Source: Engraulis encrasicolus
Taxonomy: Eukaryota > Chordata > Actinopteri > Clupeiformes > Engraulidae
Reading direction: 5' to 3'
Length of the DNA stretch: 64,000 nucleotides
NCBI RefSeq assembly: GCF_034702125.1
Contig: NC_085869.1
Span: 17,063,044-17,127,043, forward strand
In this document: positions 37,054-49,856 of the stretch, in pieces
Layout of the letters: each line of letters opens with the position of its first letter
How positions within the stretch are numbered: position 1 is the stretch's first letter
Position numbers and translations under genes: made by a program
Notes under the pieces: model-generated
Told to the model about the DNA's origin: nothing
Database searches by the model: none
Seen by the model: the letters and a program-made list of their open reading frames with translations, nothing else

Positions 37054-38577
37054 TCAATCCGTCTGGACTTGTGGCTGATGAGTACCACCTTGGCCCATAT
37101 CGTTTTCCATAGTGGAAAACCTATCTGATGCCATGTGTAATATGACAGATTTGGACATAGGCAACAGTTCCTTTCCCAGTGAAGAGCTTACTTGCTGTGA
37201 GATGTGATTATGAACTGAATTCTGTACTAGTGCTGAGGTATGTCCACATTACAGGAACGTATGTCCTCAAACCCTCAGCCTTCATTGCCTTCTCTGAAAA
37301 ATGAACAGCTCTACTCCGAAGAAAAAAGCCTTTCCCACAAAGTCCAGACGAGATCTCAGAGTACTTAAGAAGTCTGAAAAATTCATCTGATGAACATTAC
37401 TCACACTAAATGGCTTTAATAAAGGCACATAAATCACTAGTCTCACACATTTAAACAACGTTCAAATGCTACATCTGTTTAACTGGGGGGAAGTGGAGGG
37501 CCACTCCCAAACAACAACAAAAACCCTTCATGAATCACAACACATGTCTCTATTTAGTCACTCAGATCCCAAGTCTCGTATCATTGGGAGACTTGTGAAA
37601 GTGAATGTATATCTGTGTCTATTTACAGTACATGTAGTGTGAGTGGTCTCTGAGTGATTGTTCAGGGACATGGGTTAGTTTTCTCGACAGAGCAGCTACG
37701 CTCACCTCTTGTTTGACGGATTGACGAAGGACCATTTATACTCTGGGGTATTGTATCTGACGAAACATCTTTTTCACCCCCTTTATTTCTGACAGCAGAA
37801 GATTGTCGCTCAAAGTCATAGCAGGAGGCGGGGGGGGGGGGGGGGATGCACTTCTCTTCAAAATGCTTCAAAACAATGACACATTTCCACTGTGACTCTT
37901 GACAGCTGTACAGCCTGTTCATAAATAGTCCTTTTATTTATTTGAAACAGATTGTTTGCACATGTTGGCCCTGTTCCACAGAGCTGAGGACCATGACAGT
38001 CAGAGTGTTTTTTTCCTGAAGTAGGGAGGAGAGGTGACAGTTATCAGGTTGATACATCGGTATTCCGTCGACAACACAACAACGGCTGTCATGTCACATT
38101 GATACCTCCTGACAATGGGGGTCAGACGTACGTTGTATAGATTGGTTCCAGAGTTTGGTAATTTGTCAGTTTTTGTCTGATTTTCTGGCCTGTTTATCTT
38201 CATACCTTTGAAAACGAAATTAAAATCCAATCAGAAATAACATAAGGTAACGCTTTTGTGTGCTTGCTTGCGTGAGTTGCAATTACAATCAAAGTCATTA
38301 GCCTGAGCTGTTGGCCCCTACCAATCTACTGGAACGGAACCTCAGGGTTATGAGGCTGCGTTCGCATCTTTTGCTTATCAAAGCCTTAGTCTTTGGAGTT
38401 CAACGTTTGCACTCTGCACATTCTGCCAGCATGTGGTGAATGATAAATGATCCACCGAAGATGAATGAAGTCAAGGTTGTTGCCGTGGAAAGCCATGCAA
38501 GCAAAGGCCTTGAGCGCCGGCGGAGAGTCACGTGGTGTCCAGACGTCAGATGATCTTTTCAGTTTTGCAATGGTGCA
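37054..38577. other. Unassigned DNA
   Basis: Unique sequence with a G-run at 37829-37845. No exon or repeat recognised. Confidence 0.4.
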
Positions 38578-38868
38578 CAGGGCCGGATTAAGATGACCTG
38601 CATGGGGCACCTAGGCTACATGTTGTTAAGGGCCCCCCCGGCCGGAAGGCGAATTTTGGAACAAATTTACATAGACAGTGTCTATCAACTGCCAAACAAT
38701 GGTCTACCAACTGTATTCAACACAACAGATGAATTTCTAATATTGTATCTTGTCAAAATTCAGCATTAAAAAAAACAAACAAAAAAAAACCTTTTGGCCG
38801 ACCGGGGGCCCCTTGGCAGGTGGGGGGCCCTAGGCTGCAGCCATAGCCTGTGTGGTAATCCGGTCCTG
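38578..38868 (-). mobile_element. hAT-type MITE, family B
   Basis: Reverse copy: CAGGGCCGGATTAAGATG at the left, GGTAATCCGGTCCTG at the right. The inner CCTAGGCT and GGCTGCAGCCATAGCCTG segments match the other family B members. The target duplication is not preserved. Confidence 0.82.
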
Positions 38869-41802
38869 GTGGCAGTGTCACTACACTACACTGCCTGTGA
38901 ATTCTATTCAGTGGACTTTCCACACATAGTAAGACAGTTCGCACACAAGATGACAGGAAGGTCTTGGTCTCCGGCTCCGCATCTGTGATGAGGCCTGCTA
39001 TAGCCATTGCTATTACCTCGGGTGTTATAAATGTCAGCAGAGGAAGTCTGCATGAAATGTGGTAGCAGACAAGTCTGTTATATAGTTGTTAAATTGAAGA
39101 CCAACTGAAGAAGAAAATGGGCAGGGTTGGACATGGGCTGTTGGTGAGGGCCAATCTTCTAGCAAGTGGTAATGTTTTGGCCCATTTCCACAGCACACAG
39201 TGATGCAAATGAGCAGCAGGACATATGAATTCAAGTGCAGTACATTGAAGTATGCAAGAATGGAAGTACACTTAATTGCATTTAGCAAGTATACTGAAGC
39301 TATTACTTTCTCACATTTGACATACCTGCCACCCAAAAATCAGGAAAGGAAACATGGGCTCTTCCTACTGAAATGAACCTAGAATTTACTTGACATAACC
39401 ACCAATATCTACAGTATGTGGCCATAAGACCTAATGTTAATAACTGACATCACTGTATCTTCATGTAAATAAATGATCACATAACATTTTATGCCATAGT
39501 GTATTTTGCATTTGCAAAACAATTAATAGACCATGCACGTTTACTTCCACTTTAAATGAATCTGATCCTCCTTTCTTAAATATTAAATAACTGTTATGTT
39601 ATCAGGATGTTTTGCCACACAGCTTATAAATAGCCGGCCACTGTAACACAGATCGCATGTGTTGCCAACATTTACCTTTTACACGGAACAAATTGTGATT
39701 TAAACCAATTCCCTTTGGCATGTTATTTTAGACCAACATTTATAGAAGTACTGAGAGAGAGAATTGTTTTTCACAATGGGGGGGAAAATGTGAACAATCA
39801 TGTTCGCAAAACACGCGGCCTATCAGGAGTTACACACACAAACATACTTTATAGCACTTCCGAGTGGTGTTCCAGGAAAAGGCTTTCCATAACACTTCTG
39901 ACCATTGGCACCGCCGAGTGTAAAACTCATTTCATATTTAATGAAATGCACTGATAGCTGTGGCCACTCACTCCAGAAAACTTGGCAGACGTAATCGCAC
40001 ACATTGGCCTCTTAAAACTCTCTGCCGGCAGCTCATCTGGGAATGGTATATCCACACGTGTTCCTTTCCGTGGCATTCCCTCTCGCCTCTTAACAAGCTC
40101 ACTGAGACACATAAAGTTTTCTTGTGGACTTTAACACAATGGTCACTCTAATTCTTTCATCCCGACAGTCAGTCAGTCAGCAGTGAGACTAAGAAAGTGT
40201 TTTTTTTTTTTTTTGTCAAGAATGATTGAGATATCCGTCAGTGAAGAATAATTGATTTCAGTTGCAGACATTAAAACTTGGGAAGGACTATGAGTATGAG
40301 ACCTTTTTCAGGGAGAATCAGGTGTATGTTCCAAAGATTCATGACTTGAGGAAAAGGCCTGTGGAGAGAGGCCTCTTGATTTATGTTGACAACTCAGAGT
40401 AACAATAGTGCAGTGGGAAGTTTCATGCGCTGCGGGAATCAGAATCGTGCTATAGTGATAGAAGCAAAATAAGTTCAGGCTAAGTGTTATTTCAGTGGAG
40501 AGTAATTCTGAAAGACCAGCTGATACGTACTCTCTGACCATACTGGACTTTCCATCTGCCACATTCCTCGGTCCCCTCATGATTTTGGCAATGGGTCATT
40601 GTATGGCTATAAAACTGGATAGGTTTTTTTTTGCAAGCGTAACCTCCGAATATCACTCAATGGTGAGCAGATAGCTACTATCCATTCCAGCCCCTCTCAG
40701 TCATGTTGGATTTCTTCATAAATATGCTCTCTTCTGCCTGGATAAGTAATGGAGGTACAGTAGACGTACATTGATCATAGAGCGGGAACACCCTTCGCCA
40801 AGCCAGCCATATCCTCTTGCTTATTTGTGACATCAGCACATCACTGCTGCATCCTCTACCGAACAAAAAGGGAGAGGTTCAAGTCTGGCACATAATCAAA
40901 AAGGACATGCAGTACTTTTTCATAGCCAGATACTCTAAACCTGCTCATTTTAATGGAAAATGTTCAATAGATTTCAAATGAGTGCATATGCATATCACAT
41001 ATTTAATAATCAACTATTAATGTGTAATTCTTGTTAATTCTTGTTGTTATTATGTCAGCCTAGGAAGAGGAAGAGCACAAATGAAAATAAAAGGACATAA
41101 AATCTAACTGGATAATACTACAATCTAGTACTGTAAATTCATCTAAGTGTGAAGAATAGGAGAGTTTGTACAACAGCCTTTCTAGTGCTAAAAACATTGT
41201 CCATCTGTCTAAGTGGTCTGTCCAAAGTGCAATAAACTGAGGTATTCAAACCCATCTATATAATACGGTGCTGTAGAAAATATTGACATAGGAATATTCT
41301 GCTGTTCTGTGACAGAATTTTATTTAAATCCAAAGAAGCATTTGTTGTCATGTTAGTCCGACCGCGTGCATGACTTCTGCACGACTTTGTCAAACATGCT
41401 TTGCTTGAGGCCTCTCCTCAGTGGACCAGAAAAATAAACATTGTGAACCCAAATAATGGAGAAAATCAGAAAATCCTGTCACTAGAATTTTGCTTAGCTT
41501 TTCATTTCAGCCACATGAAGAAACACATTCTAGAATAATTTCAGTTGTTTGTGTATTGTTTACAAATGTATGTGCTACCTAATCCCCATGGAAACATCCG
41601 ATAAAAGGGAGCAAACAGCAAGTGACAAGAACAGCAAGTGAAAACATCCGGTTTCATTTTTCGATGTATTATTGACACAAGTAGAATATTTTTTTTAGGG
41701 CTTAGAAAAGCTCAGGTACTTTGCTCTGGAAGGTCCAGTCAGATCTCACGCACATTATCATCCAATTCCTTTTAGCAGGGTGCAGGGTCAATGCATAAAT
41801 TT
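38869..41802. other. Unassigned DNA, no elements recognised
   Basis: Nearly 3 kb without a recognised repeat, RNA gene or exon. It is moderately AT-rich with a T-run at 40200-40214. It is the longest repeat-free stretch in the window, so it is a reasonable place to look for conserved regulatory DNA. Confidence 0.4.
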
Positions 41803-42112
41803 CATGTAGGGCAAGGAAGAACCGCACACCCATGAGCTTCCTTTTTCTGAGGGAGGGCCGCGCAAGTGTCCCGAAAGGTCACGAAAATAAAATTGATTGA
41901 AAAGGGGGCTCGTCCCTGCCGTGGCCATCCGGTAGGGCACTCGCCTGCCATGCGGCTGGCCTGGGTTCTTTGCCGACCCCTCCCCATCTCTCCCCCCATT
42001 CGCTTCCTGTCTACCTCTCATACTGTCCTGTCCATAATAAAGTCTAAAAAGACCAACAAAATATCTAAAAAGGGAGCTCATCGGTGTGCGGTTGTTCCTT
42101 GCCCTACTTGTC
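41803..42112. mobile_element. Palindromic MITE interrupted by a SINE
   Basis: The left arm (41803-41850, GTAGGGCAAGGAAGAACCGC onward) is the complement of 42065-42112 with few differences. The loop is occupied by a tRNA-derived SINE (41915-42068). The palindrome must predate the SINE. Confidence 0.7.
41915..42068 (+). mobile_element. tRNA-derived SINE
   Basis: The head CGTGGCCATCCGGTAGGGCA (box A-like) is followed by GGCCTGGGTTCTTTGCCGAC (box B-like). The tail has TCCTGTC and TAATAAAGTCTAAAAAG. The flanks AAAGGGGGCTCGTC and AAAGGGAGCTCATC match at 12 of 14, an aged target duplication. It is the same family as 24903-25084. Confidence 0.85.
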
Positions 42113-43701
42113 CCGGGAGTGCAACATGTGCTGCTGAGATCCTGGACTGTGCTTTTAGAGGTGGTTGCATGTGGTGTGTGCATGTACTGTCCAACCTCAA
42201 TGGGTGTGGGCTTGGCTCCAGAGAGGTGAAAAATGGTCTTCCTTGTGTGGCAGTACAATACGTGGTCGGTGCTGCTCCCCGTGAGATGCTGCTTCATTGG
42301 GACAACGCAATCTCCCTGTGCCCAGTGATGAATATTTCGTTTCACAGCGAAACCTCTCTACGCCCACATATGCTGCTGGAATATATGGTTTTCAAGGACT
42401 ATTTAATATATGCTGTTAGGACTTGATCAGAAGCATATGTGTGGAGTACGTACCTCGAGCATATGAATACGTAACAGGCTGGTCATAAAGGAAAGCGCTG
42501 CCTGCATCTCTTTCTTTCCTCAATTACGAAACGGATACCTCTCCTATTGAGCACCCCCCCCCCCCTCCCCCGCAGAAAAAAAACAGAGTGACAGTTGTGA
42601 TGAAGAGTGGAGGACCAGCTCTGTGAAGTCTCTGCGAATAATTTCACTGCATGTAGATCATAAATCATTACAATTGCAAATGAAAGCCACGCTGGTATGA
42701 AGAGGGGATTGTCGATGTCTCTCAAGGCTGCACTAGTGTATTTCGCCCTAAACTACATCATTTCAAGCAGGCCCAACCTCCCCCCACCCCCAATCTGCAC
42801 ACAAGGCCTGACTGCCTTAGTGTGAAAGAGATCAGCTGCTCTCTATGCACTTTTTTTTCATGATGTATTGTTTCAGCGTCATAGACCAGGCCACATTGCC
42901 CTCATAAATACAACCAGAAGGTAGTGATTATTTCCCAAGATGTGGATAACAGGACCTTGCCAGTTCATGCCTCTGTAAGAGTGTTTTTGGCATAGTGGCC
43001 TGTTTTGTCTCAAAAATGCCTTTTTTGTGTCATAGGAGAGTGTCTTGTCCCATTTTATTCCATTGTGGGAGTGTGCCCGGGTCTCTCAACACCCTTTGTG
43101 TTTTGATCGTCCTGTTGTAATGTAGAATCATCCTTTTTATTTTGGCATAGTCCTCCAGGGACCATAGCAGTTTAAGTCACTGAACACCCATTTCATCATG
43201 TAATTTAATAATATGAGGCGAGCTCAGTTTTATTTTATGTTAATTGCGAGGGTTTTTTTTTGTAAGTAGGCTACATTCATATTTTGCCAACTGGCCTCTG
43301 CTGCACAATCTATATGAATAGTGGCTATGTGATGACAAAAGTCAGTTCGAAACAGAGAATAGCAAGTTGAAAATATTTCCCGTAAATGGAAGGGTGGGTA
43401 TTAGTAAAGTCATGCAACATTATGTGATGTAGCCTATGAGCAAAAAGCTGCCCTTTTTCTCTGTCATATACACAGAATCACACTTGCATTTTGGTTACTC
43501 CACAAAACCTTTTCACTTCTTTCGTTTCCTAGTACAGTATTTCATAGTATTCCTGTTTGTAAGAAAGTAAATGCTAAATGCTAAATGCTGCTACTTGACC
43601 ACTGGACTACAATGGACCATGGTGGACTGCACAGTGTGTAGTACAGCACAGCCTTGACTTTTTGTTTTCCACTAGTGCTGGACCTGCACTTCCCCACAAG
43701 A
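42113..43701. other. Unassigned DNA
   Basis: Contains a C-run at 42548-42560 and no recognisable gene or element. Confidence 0.4.
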
Positions 43702-43747
43702 ACACACAAACACACACACACACACACGCACACGCACACACACACAC
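43702..43747 (+). repeat. (CA)n microsatellite, with CG variants
   Basis: Short CA array with three CG interruptions. Confidence 0.92.
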
Positions 43748-43963
43748 GGTACTGTACCATGGGACTGCACCTTACCTGCACTACCTCAGTCCTGGAACAT
43801 AAGACAATATAACATGCTGCATACAATGCGGCTACTGTCACTGTTATTATTCTATTATTGTAATGTCTACATTCTTTTTTTATATTTATCTTATCTTCTG
43901 TTTACATGTTCAATGTTAAATGTTGGATGTTAAATGTTAAATGTTCATTTGTACTGTATTTAT

Positions 43964-44964
43964 CAGAGATGGGACCAAGTCACTAATTTGCAAGTCGCAA
44001 GTAAGTCTCAAGTCCTTCCAATCAAGTCCGAGTCAAGTCGCAAGTTACAACACATTTGACCAAGTCAAGTCCAAGTCCAAGTCGTGCCAAAGCCAAGTCA
44101 AGTCAAGTCCAAGTCCAAGTCGTGCCAAAGCCAAGTCAAGTCCAAGTCCAAGTCTTATTTTTTCCAAGTCATTAACAAGTCACCTTGTATTCTATGTGCA
44201 ATATTGACAATTACCTTTGGTCATAAATTCATTACCTCTCCACACTGCTTTGCATGTCCCCCTTCGCCAGTCATGTCCCGAAAATCAACCATGGTATACT
44301 ATGATTTCAGTTTTTTGAGCATGGTTCGGCATTGGTTTTTGGTTTTACTAGGTTTAACTATAAATTGAACCATGGTTTTACTCTGAAAACGAACCATGGT
44401 TTTACCACGGTTTATAATTATTCATTAAATTACTTTTATCTTTTATCCAACGCATATATTGGTGACAGTCCTTTGAGCAATATGGGGTTAGGTGCCTTGC
44501 TCAAGGGCACTTCAGTCATGGATGGAGATGTAGGAAGAGGTGGGTTTAAGGGTGGGATTCAAACCTGCAACTCTGTGATCTCCAGCCCAACTCCCTAACC
44601 ATTACAGCACGGCTGCAGACAAGCTTTCATGTTTGTTTGGGTGACCATGCAACCCACACTTGATCATATATATTTTTTAGCATGGTTTTTGACTATGATT
44701 GAAGGTAAATCATTTATTTTTTCTTTCTTTCATGCATTTTTTTCACACACAAAATGAAAATATATGTATTCATTGACTTGGAGCACAATTGCAAGTCATT
44801 GCAAGCTAAAACTGTCAAGTCGAGTCAAGTCTCAAGTCAATAGCGTACAAGTCGAGTCAAGTCACAAGTCACTCCTAATATTAGCAAGTCAAGTCTCAAG
44901 TCGAGTCATTTGTGACTCAAGTCACAAGTCAGTCCGAGTCACAAGTCACAAGTCCACATCTCTG
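43964..44964. mobile_element. 1.0-kb hAT-type element made of CAAGTC repeats
   Basis: Ends CAGAGATG and CATCTCTG are flanked by a perfect duplication GTATTTAT (43956-43963 and 44965-44972). Both sides of the element are built from dozens of degenerate CAAGTC/AAGTCAAGTC units. The interior holds AACCATGGT words and a SINE-like piece. It is non-coding; the apparent frames 43941-44207 and 44764-45108 are translations of the tandem units. Confidence 0.9.
44430..44625 (-). mobile_element. tRNA-type SINE fragment nested in the hAT element
   Basis: TTTATCCAACGC, CTTGCTCAAGGGCACTTCAG and GTGGGATTCAAACCTGCAAC with CCCTAACCATTACAGC are typical of a fish SINE-like repeat. Read in reverse, GGTTTGAATCCC fits a tRNA box B. 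No clear target duplication was found. Confidence 0.6.
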
Positions 44965-45451
44965 GTATTTATTATTGACCACTTATTGTTACCAGTCCAT
45001 CACTGTTACCTGTCCTGTCTTGCACTTTATGACAGTCTTGTATATGTCTATTGGCATGGTATAGAGAGAAAACGTAATTCCATTTTCTTGTATGACTTGT
45101 GCATATGAAGAAAGTGACAATAAAAGCTGACTTGACTTTGTAAGTTAAGCAACTGTGTTAAACAAATAGAGAGTAGAGAGAGTGGAGTATCATTTATCAT
45201 TTATTAAAGGGGAAATCCGATGTAAATTGCCTGAAATAGTGTTAAAACATAATACTGAGGGTTAACTCTGGGCACATACCTCAAGTACCTTCGTCCCTTG
45301 CATTCAGAAATCCGGATATAGTTAGCTGTTGCTAACATTTCTCTTTTGCAGCAAGTAAGTCAGCACCGAATTAGCCATTGTAATAAATCTCTATTTTCCA
45401 CCCATTTACGACTCTCAAAGTTGCTACAAACTTCATTCTGTTGAATCGCGG

Positions 45452-45962
45452 GGTTGTTGACATGTAAAATGAGACATAGAGAACTTTGGTAGCGCACAAT
45501 TTGTTTAGAAACAATGTCATTCTTACCGACCCCTCATTCAATCCATGCCTGCAGTTCACCGCCCTGGCGAGAATATGCAGCCCATTCATCCGAATGGAGT
45601 CTGCACTCACCTGCTGGCGCCCCTAGAGTGCAGTACCACCCGGAAAACTAGTGAGTGGACAGTGTTTAACTGTTAAAACCTTTAAGAGTGTATCGTCACA
45701 CTGGTGTGACGGTAATGTTCGGGCAGTGAAAGTTCTATAGAATTCTGGGCGTCATTCAATACAATATGGAATAGTAGAATCTTGCATTGTTATAGAACGC
45801 ATTCTTTTCATAGAATGCTCAAAAACCCACCCTCTTAAAGGTTAAACTGGCTCTGGCGCAGGCTATAGGCCTATCAGCTGTTGCGCAACCTGTAAGAATG
45901 CCATAGTTTCTAAACAAATTGTGCGCTACCAAAGTTCTCTATGCCTTGTTTTGACATGTCAA
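45452..45962. repeat. Inverted-repeat element with about 65-bp arms
   Basis: 45452-45521 and 45896-45962 are complementary, sharing ATAGAGAACTTTGGTAGCGC and ACAATTTGTTTAGAAAC. They are separated by about 375 bases that include a TTAA-flanked MITE (45677-45841). The flanking start AAAGGGGAAATCCGATG (45207) suggests a larger DNA element whose right edge I cannot place. Confidence 0.7.
45677..45841. mobile_element. Short TTAA-flanked MITE
   Basis: TTAA at 45673-45676 and 45842-45845 borders inverted ends CCTTTAAGAG and CTCTTAAAGG. A hairpin CGTCACAC-TG-GTGTGACG lies near the left end. It looks like a non-autonomous piggyBac-type element. Confidence 0.72.
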
Positions 45963-46390
45963 CAGCTCAATATCATGGTTTTAGTCACAAAGTGCAGTGT
46001 TAATTCAACACTTAGACAGGTGATTGAACATCTTGAGTGTAGCCTATTTGGTCCCGGAATACTCTCTAGGTGTTGAATTAGCATTGCATTTTTTTTAATG
46101 CGCAGTCTGGCAAGCTGGAGTCGACTGACCACATGCGTCCGCCACAGACAGTAAAGATGATAAGGACAAAACGTTTCCAGAAGCAGAGCTTAAATATTTA
46201 GTTAAAGCATCAACCACATGGGACAGGAAGACGCACAGCTGTGGGTGGTAACTCGGCATATAGCCTGGCTTTCCCAACTCCAACCCCACGGTAGTAACTA
46301 GGCCAGGAATAGGCCTAATAATGAGGAAGTAGGCCTACCTGAGGCAGCTGAGGATATGGATATTAATGGTTTATTGTAGTAGTGTTCTGC
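45963..46390. other. Unassigned DNA
   Basis: Nothing recognised before the compound microsatellite. Confidence 0.4.
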
Positions 46391-46564
<174 letters not shown>

Positions 46565-46710
46565 GCGTGTGTGGCGGGGTTAAGGAAGAGGTAGACATTT
46601 ATGTTGCTCTTTAACAGTGCCATGTGCTTTCTTTCTTGTGTTTTGAGGTTGCCCTGGAGACAGAGGTCTATGGGATAACAGCATTGAGAGTAAGTAGAAT
46701 TTATTTATCT

Positions 46711-47321
46711 AACGCCCTCCCCATCGAGATCCGATCAGCCACCTCCGTCGACTCCTTTAAGAAGCAGCTGAAGACCCACCTCTTCATCCTTGCCAACTCC
46801 TAGCTGCCCAGGCGTCATAGTGTCCCAGCCGCCGCAGCGCCCTTACTACTCGCAATCCAGCCCTGGCAGGGGGCTCCCCTAGGTGGCCGCTGGTCTCTGC
46901 CTGAGGTTTCTTCCTGACTACAGGGGGTCTTTTTTCTCAGACCTCACTGAGCTTTTTTTTCCCCCTCACAAACTATGAATCAAGCGAAAGGGAGTTTTTC
47001 CTCACCCCTGATGCCACCAGGGGCCGCACCTGAGCGCCCAATCTCTGTGTGACTATCTATGACTTATGATAGGCCCAGCCACTATGGACCTTACACATCT
47101 AAGAATCCTGGTCCTAACCTACGTTGACCTTATGACTCTACATTCTCTGTCTATCTCTTCTTCCTCTGCCTTCCTGCTTTTTCTGCCTCTCCTCTATACC
47201 TCTCCTTTTAAATCTATCTCTAACAATGTTTTTTCCCATTTGTTAAGCACTTTGAGTTACATGCCTTGTATGACACAGTGCTATACAAATACAATTATTA
47301 TTATTATTATTATTATTATTT
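46711..47321 (+). mobile_element. LINE 3' end with (TTA)n tail
   Basis: The frame 46711-46803 reads NALPIEIRSATSVDSFKKQL and then KTHLFILANS and a stop, the C-terminus of an L2/CR1/Rex-type LINE protein. A roughly 490-base 3' region follows, ending in TTGTTAAGCACTTTGAGTTA and CAGTGCTATACAAATAC with a (TTA)n tail (47293-47321). The 5' part is missing. Confidence 0.82.
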
Positions 47322-47547
47322 ACTGTCAATGGATAACAGCAAGAGGCTGCACTGTTTGCCATTGTGTTTCACGTCTTCCATTCCGAAGTTTTACATCTAC
47401 GGTTGTTTACTGTAACACAATACTCACAGGAAACTCACAGGAAATCACAATTATTTTTGCAATGTGCTTATACGTTCTGTTATACATATTGTAAAACGGA
47501 TGCTAGGCCTTTTCGTTTTCATTCTTCTGTAGAATATGGCAAATACT

Positions 47548-47796
47548 CAAGGATGGATTACTGCAAGGGCCTACCGGGCCCAGGCCCAGGGGTCCAAGAG
47601 TCCAGAGGGCCCTGAAGCCCAATCCTCTAAATTTCCATTCTCATGTTGTGCAAAATCACACTTTTAACAACTCTATTTTCACATATTTTCAGGGGGAAAA
47701 CACCTGAATGCCCAACAATATAGGGTCTCTAACATCTGGAGGGGGCCCTTTCTTGCTGTCTGGCCCAGGGGCCCATGGAGTCATGATCCGTCCCTG
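47548..47796 (+). mobile_element. hAT-type MITE, family D (perfect TSD)
   Basis: Starts CAAGGATGGATTACTGCA and ends ATGATCCGTCCCTG. The identical flanks CAAATACT lie at 47540-47547 and 47797-47804. The body shares AAAATCACACTTTTAACAAC and GGGGGCCCTTTCTTGCTGTC with 32316. Confidence 0.94.
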
Positions 47797-47804
47797 CAAA
47801 TACT

Positions 47805-49374
47805 TGAAACTGCCTGAAGATCATGCCTGTAGATCCTGAACCATATGTCCATCATCTGTTGCGTGTATTACGAGAATCACACAGGTATGTGTCTGTGGCA
47901 TTGCCAGGCAGTGTTTTATTTATTATGTGTCCAGAGGTCTTTTAGTACACAGCACACTCCTTCACTCTTCATCATGCCTTCTTAAGTCTTCATCACCTGC
48001 ACCAGCCCCATTAATCTCTGTCTTGATTGAGGCAGTCAGACAAACATTATGCAACACCCGTGTTTGATGCGCACATGCTAAATTCCTGTCTTTTCAATTA
48101 TGTTGTCAAAACAGAACTGGCATCTCTCCCAGGTCTTTGTCTTCAGTCTCGCAAGATGAGACCTGGTCGACAACTGTTTATTTTCCTAAACACTAACACT
48201 GAACCCCTGAGGATATTATGGCTCACCACCACCCCCACGTTATCGCCAAACTTCAAAGCTTCGCACATTTAAATTGATACAACTTTTTTTCCGCAGCAGC
48301 CTCTGCTTTAGTTCTGACTGTCAGAGCAACATCAACAATAAAAAACACAGTGTTGGCACTGTGTTGCTGGGGCCTCGCTATAGCAAGCCAAGCAATCAGG
48401 ACTTGTATCCCGCTGAACACCTCACAGCCTTTTATAGCTTATCTGCTGCGGCCTCGACTCCCGTCTCCGACTCTGTGGCGGAAGAAAGCGATAAAGACAA
48501 CAGCTTCTACTGTGTGGTTTTCCCACACACCTACGCTCTGAGATCATCACACATAGCACATTGTCAGAATTATTTCTCATGTTCCAATTATTGCTCATGA
48601 GTTCCAATGCTTTGCAAATGCTTGTAGCCTATAAGCCACATTCAGAAACAGGTGAAATAAGACCAAAACTGGTGTAGATTATAGCAGTAGGCCCTAATAA
48701 ATTTGTTGTCCCTTAAATGCCTCCATGGCTGTTTCATGGTTCGGCAGACTTGTGAGAAAATCTTCAGGGTCGTGATGGTGAGGATGCCAGAACTGAGCAG
48801 AATGAATCGCACCCATCTGCTTCAACTCTGGAAAGTGGAAACAAAACGATGTAGTTGTACAATGTGCTGCTATGTTTCCCAGACAAACCTGCTTAATTGA
48901 AGCTTAGTTTAGTTCATTTGTTTCTTATTCCCCTGTAAAAAAAAAAAAAAAAGGCAGTCAAGATTCACACCATTAACTGCAACTTGCCGGCACTGATTTG
49001 CCCCACAGCAGTGCATTTCAAGGACGCAAGTGGAAAATATTTGTGCAAATTAAGAAATATTGGCTATTCCAGTGACACATAAAGATTTACTGTAAAATAG
49101 CCTACATCCATTTTTTGTGGGGGACGTTTTATTGCAAAATTCAAGGTTTGCCACTTTCAAATTCAAGGTTTAGATGAAAAACCCAAAATATTTCTCGTAT
49201 TTTTTTGCCAAGAGCTCTATGATAGAGACCAACACTCAATCAAAAAGAAAAAAATATCTCATCTTGAATAAGTTAGAAGTGCCTACTTTATCCAACGCCA
49301 TGTCCTTGGGCCACGATGTGCAAGTGCATTCCCAGGCTATAGAGGGAGGTTTGAAAGAGGCTGTGAACTCTATG
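47805..49374. other. Unassigned DNA
   Basis: No element boundary or gene recognised. A-run at 48938-48953. The frame 48274-48600 (plus) has no identifiable family. Confidence 0.4.
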
Positions 49375-49382
49375 CTCTATGG

Positions 49383-49744
49383 CAGTGGTTCCCAACCTAT
49401 GGGTCGGGACCCAACCTATGGGTCGCCAAAGATCCACAGTGGGTTGCGAAGCCCTCTTGATTTTAAGGGGTTTCATTTTAATACCATATATAGCCCGCGT
49501 TTAATAAATGACAAAGCATTTAAACGAATATATGCATAGAAGCAACAAAATGTAAATGATACATTAAACAGTTATTCTGTATTTGACTGAACACAAATTG
49601 AGGAATAAAATGATAACTAATGAGTTTTCGCATGAAACAGAGTATCATGTGACTCCCTCTCGTGTAGGCACTTGGAAGATTGGGTCACCAAAGCTTACGA
49701 TGGTAAAAATATGGGCCCCTGAAGAAAAAGGTTGGGAACCACTG
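49383..49744. mobile_element. hAT-type MITE (CAGTGGTTCCCAACC ends)
   Basis: Ends CAGTGGTTCCCAACC and GGTTGGGAACCACTG are perfect complements. CTCTATGG flanks it at 49375-49382 and 49745-49752. It is directly followed by another hAT element that shares the right-hand CTCTATGG. Confidence 0.93.
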
Positions 49745-49752
49745 CTCTATGG

Positions 49753-49848
49753 CACCAGTTCCCAAACTTTTTCAGCAGGGACCACCTTTTGGACTTAAGA
49801 ATGTTTTCACTGTGACCTCCCAAGGTTCCCTCAGTTTGGGAACCACTG
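49753..49848. mobile_element. Second hAT-type MITE at the same target site
   Basis: CACCAGTTCCCAAAC and GTTTGGGAACCACTG form the ends of a 96-bp element, followed by a third copy of CTCTATGG (49849-49856). It therefore inserted into the duplicated target of the neighbouring element, or the neighbour did. Confidence 0.85.
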
Positions 49849-49856
49849 CTCTATGG

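Noticed and set aside
41866..42426. 186-codon frame (plus) and 185-codon frame (minus)
   Set aside because: They cross the foldback element and SINE and mirror one another; no conserved domain.
43964..44964. CRISPR-like array
   Set aside because: CAAGTC units are short, degenerate and lack unique spacers; the locus is a eukaryotic hAT element.
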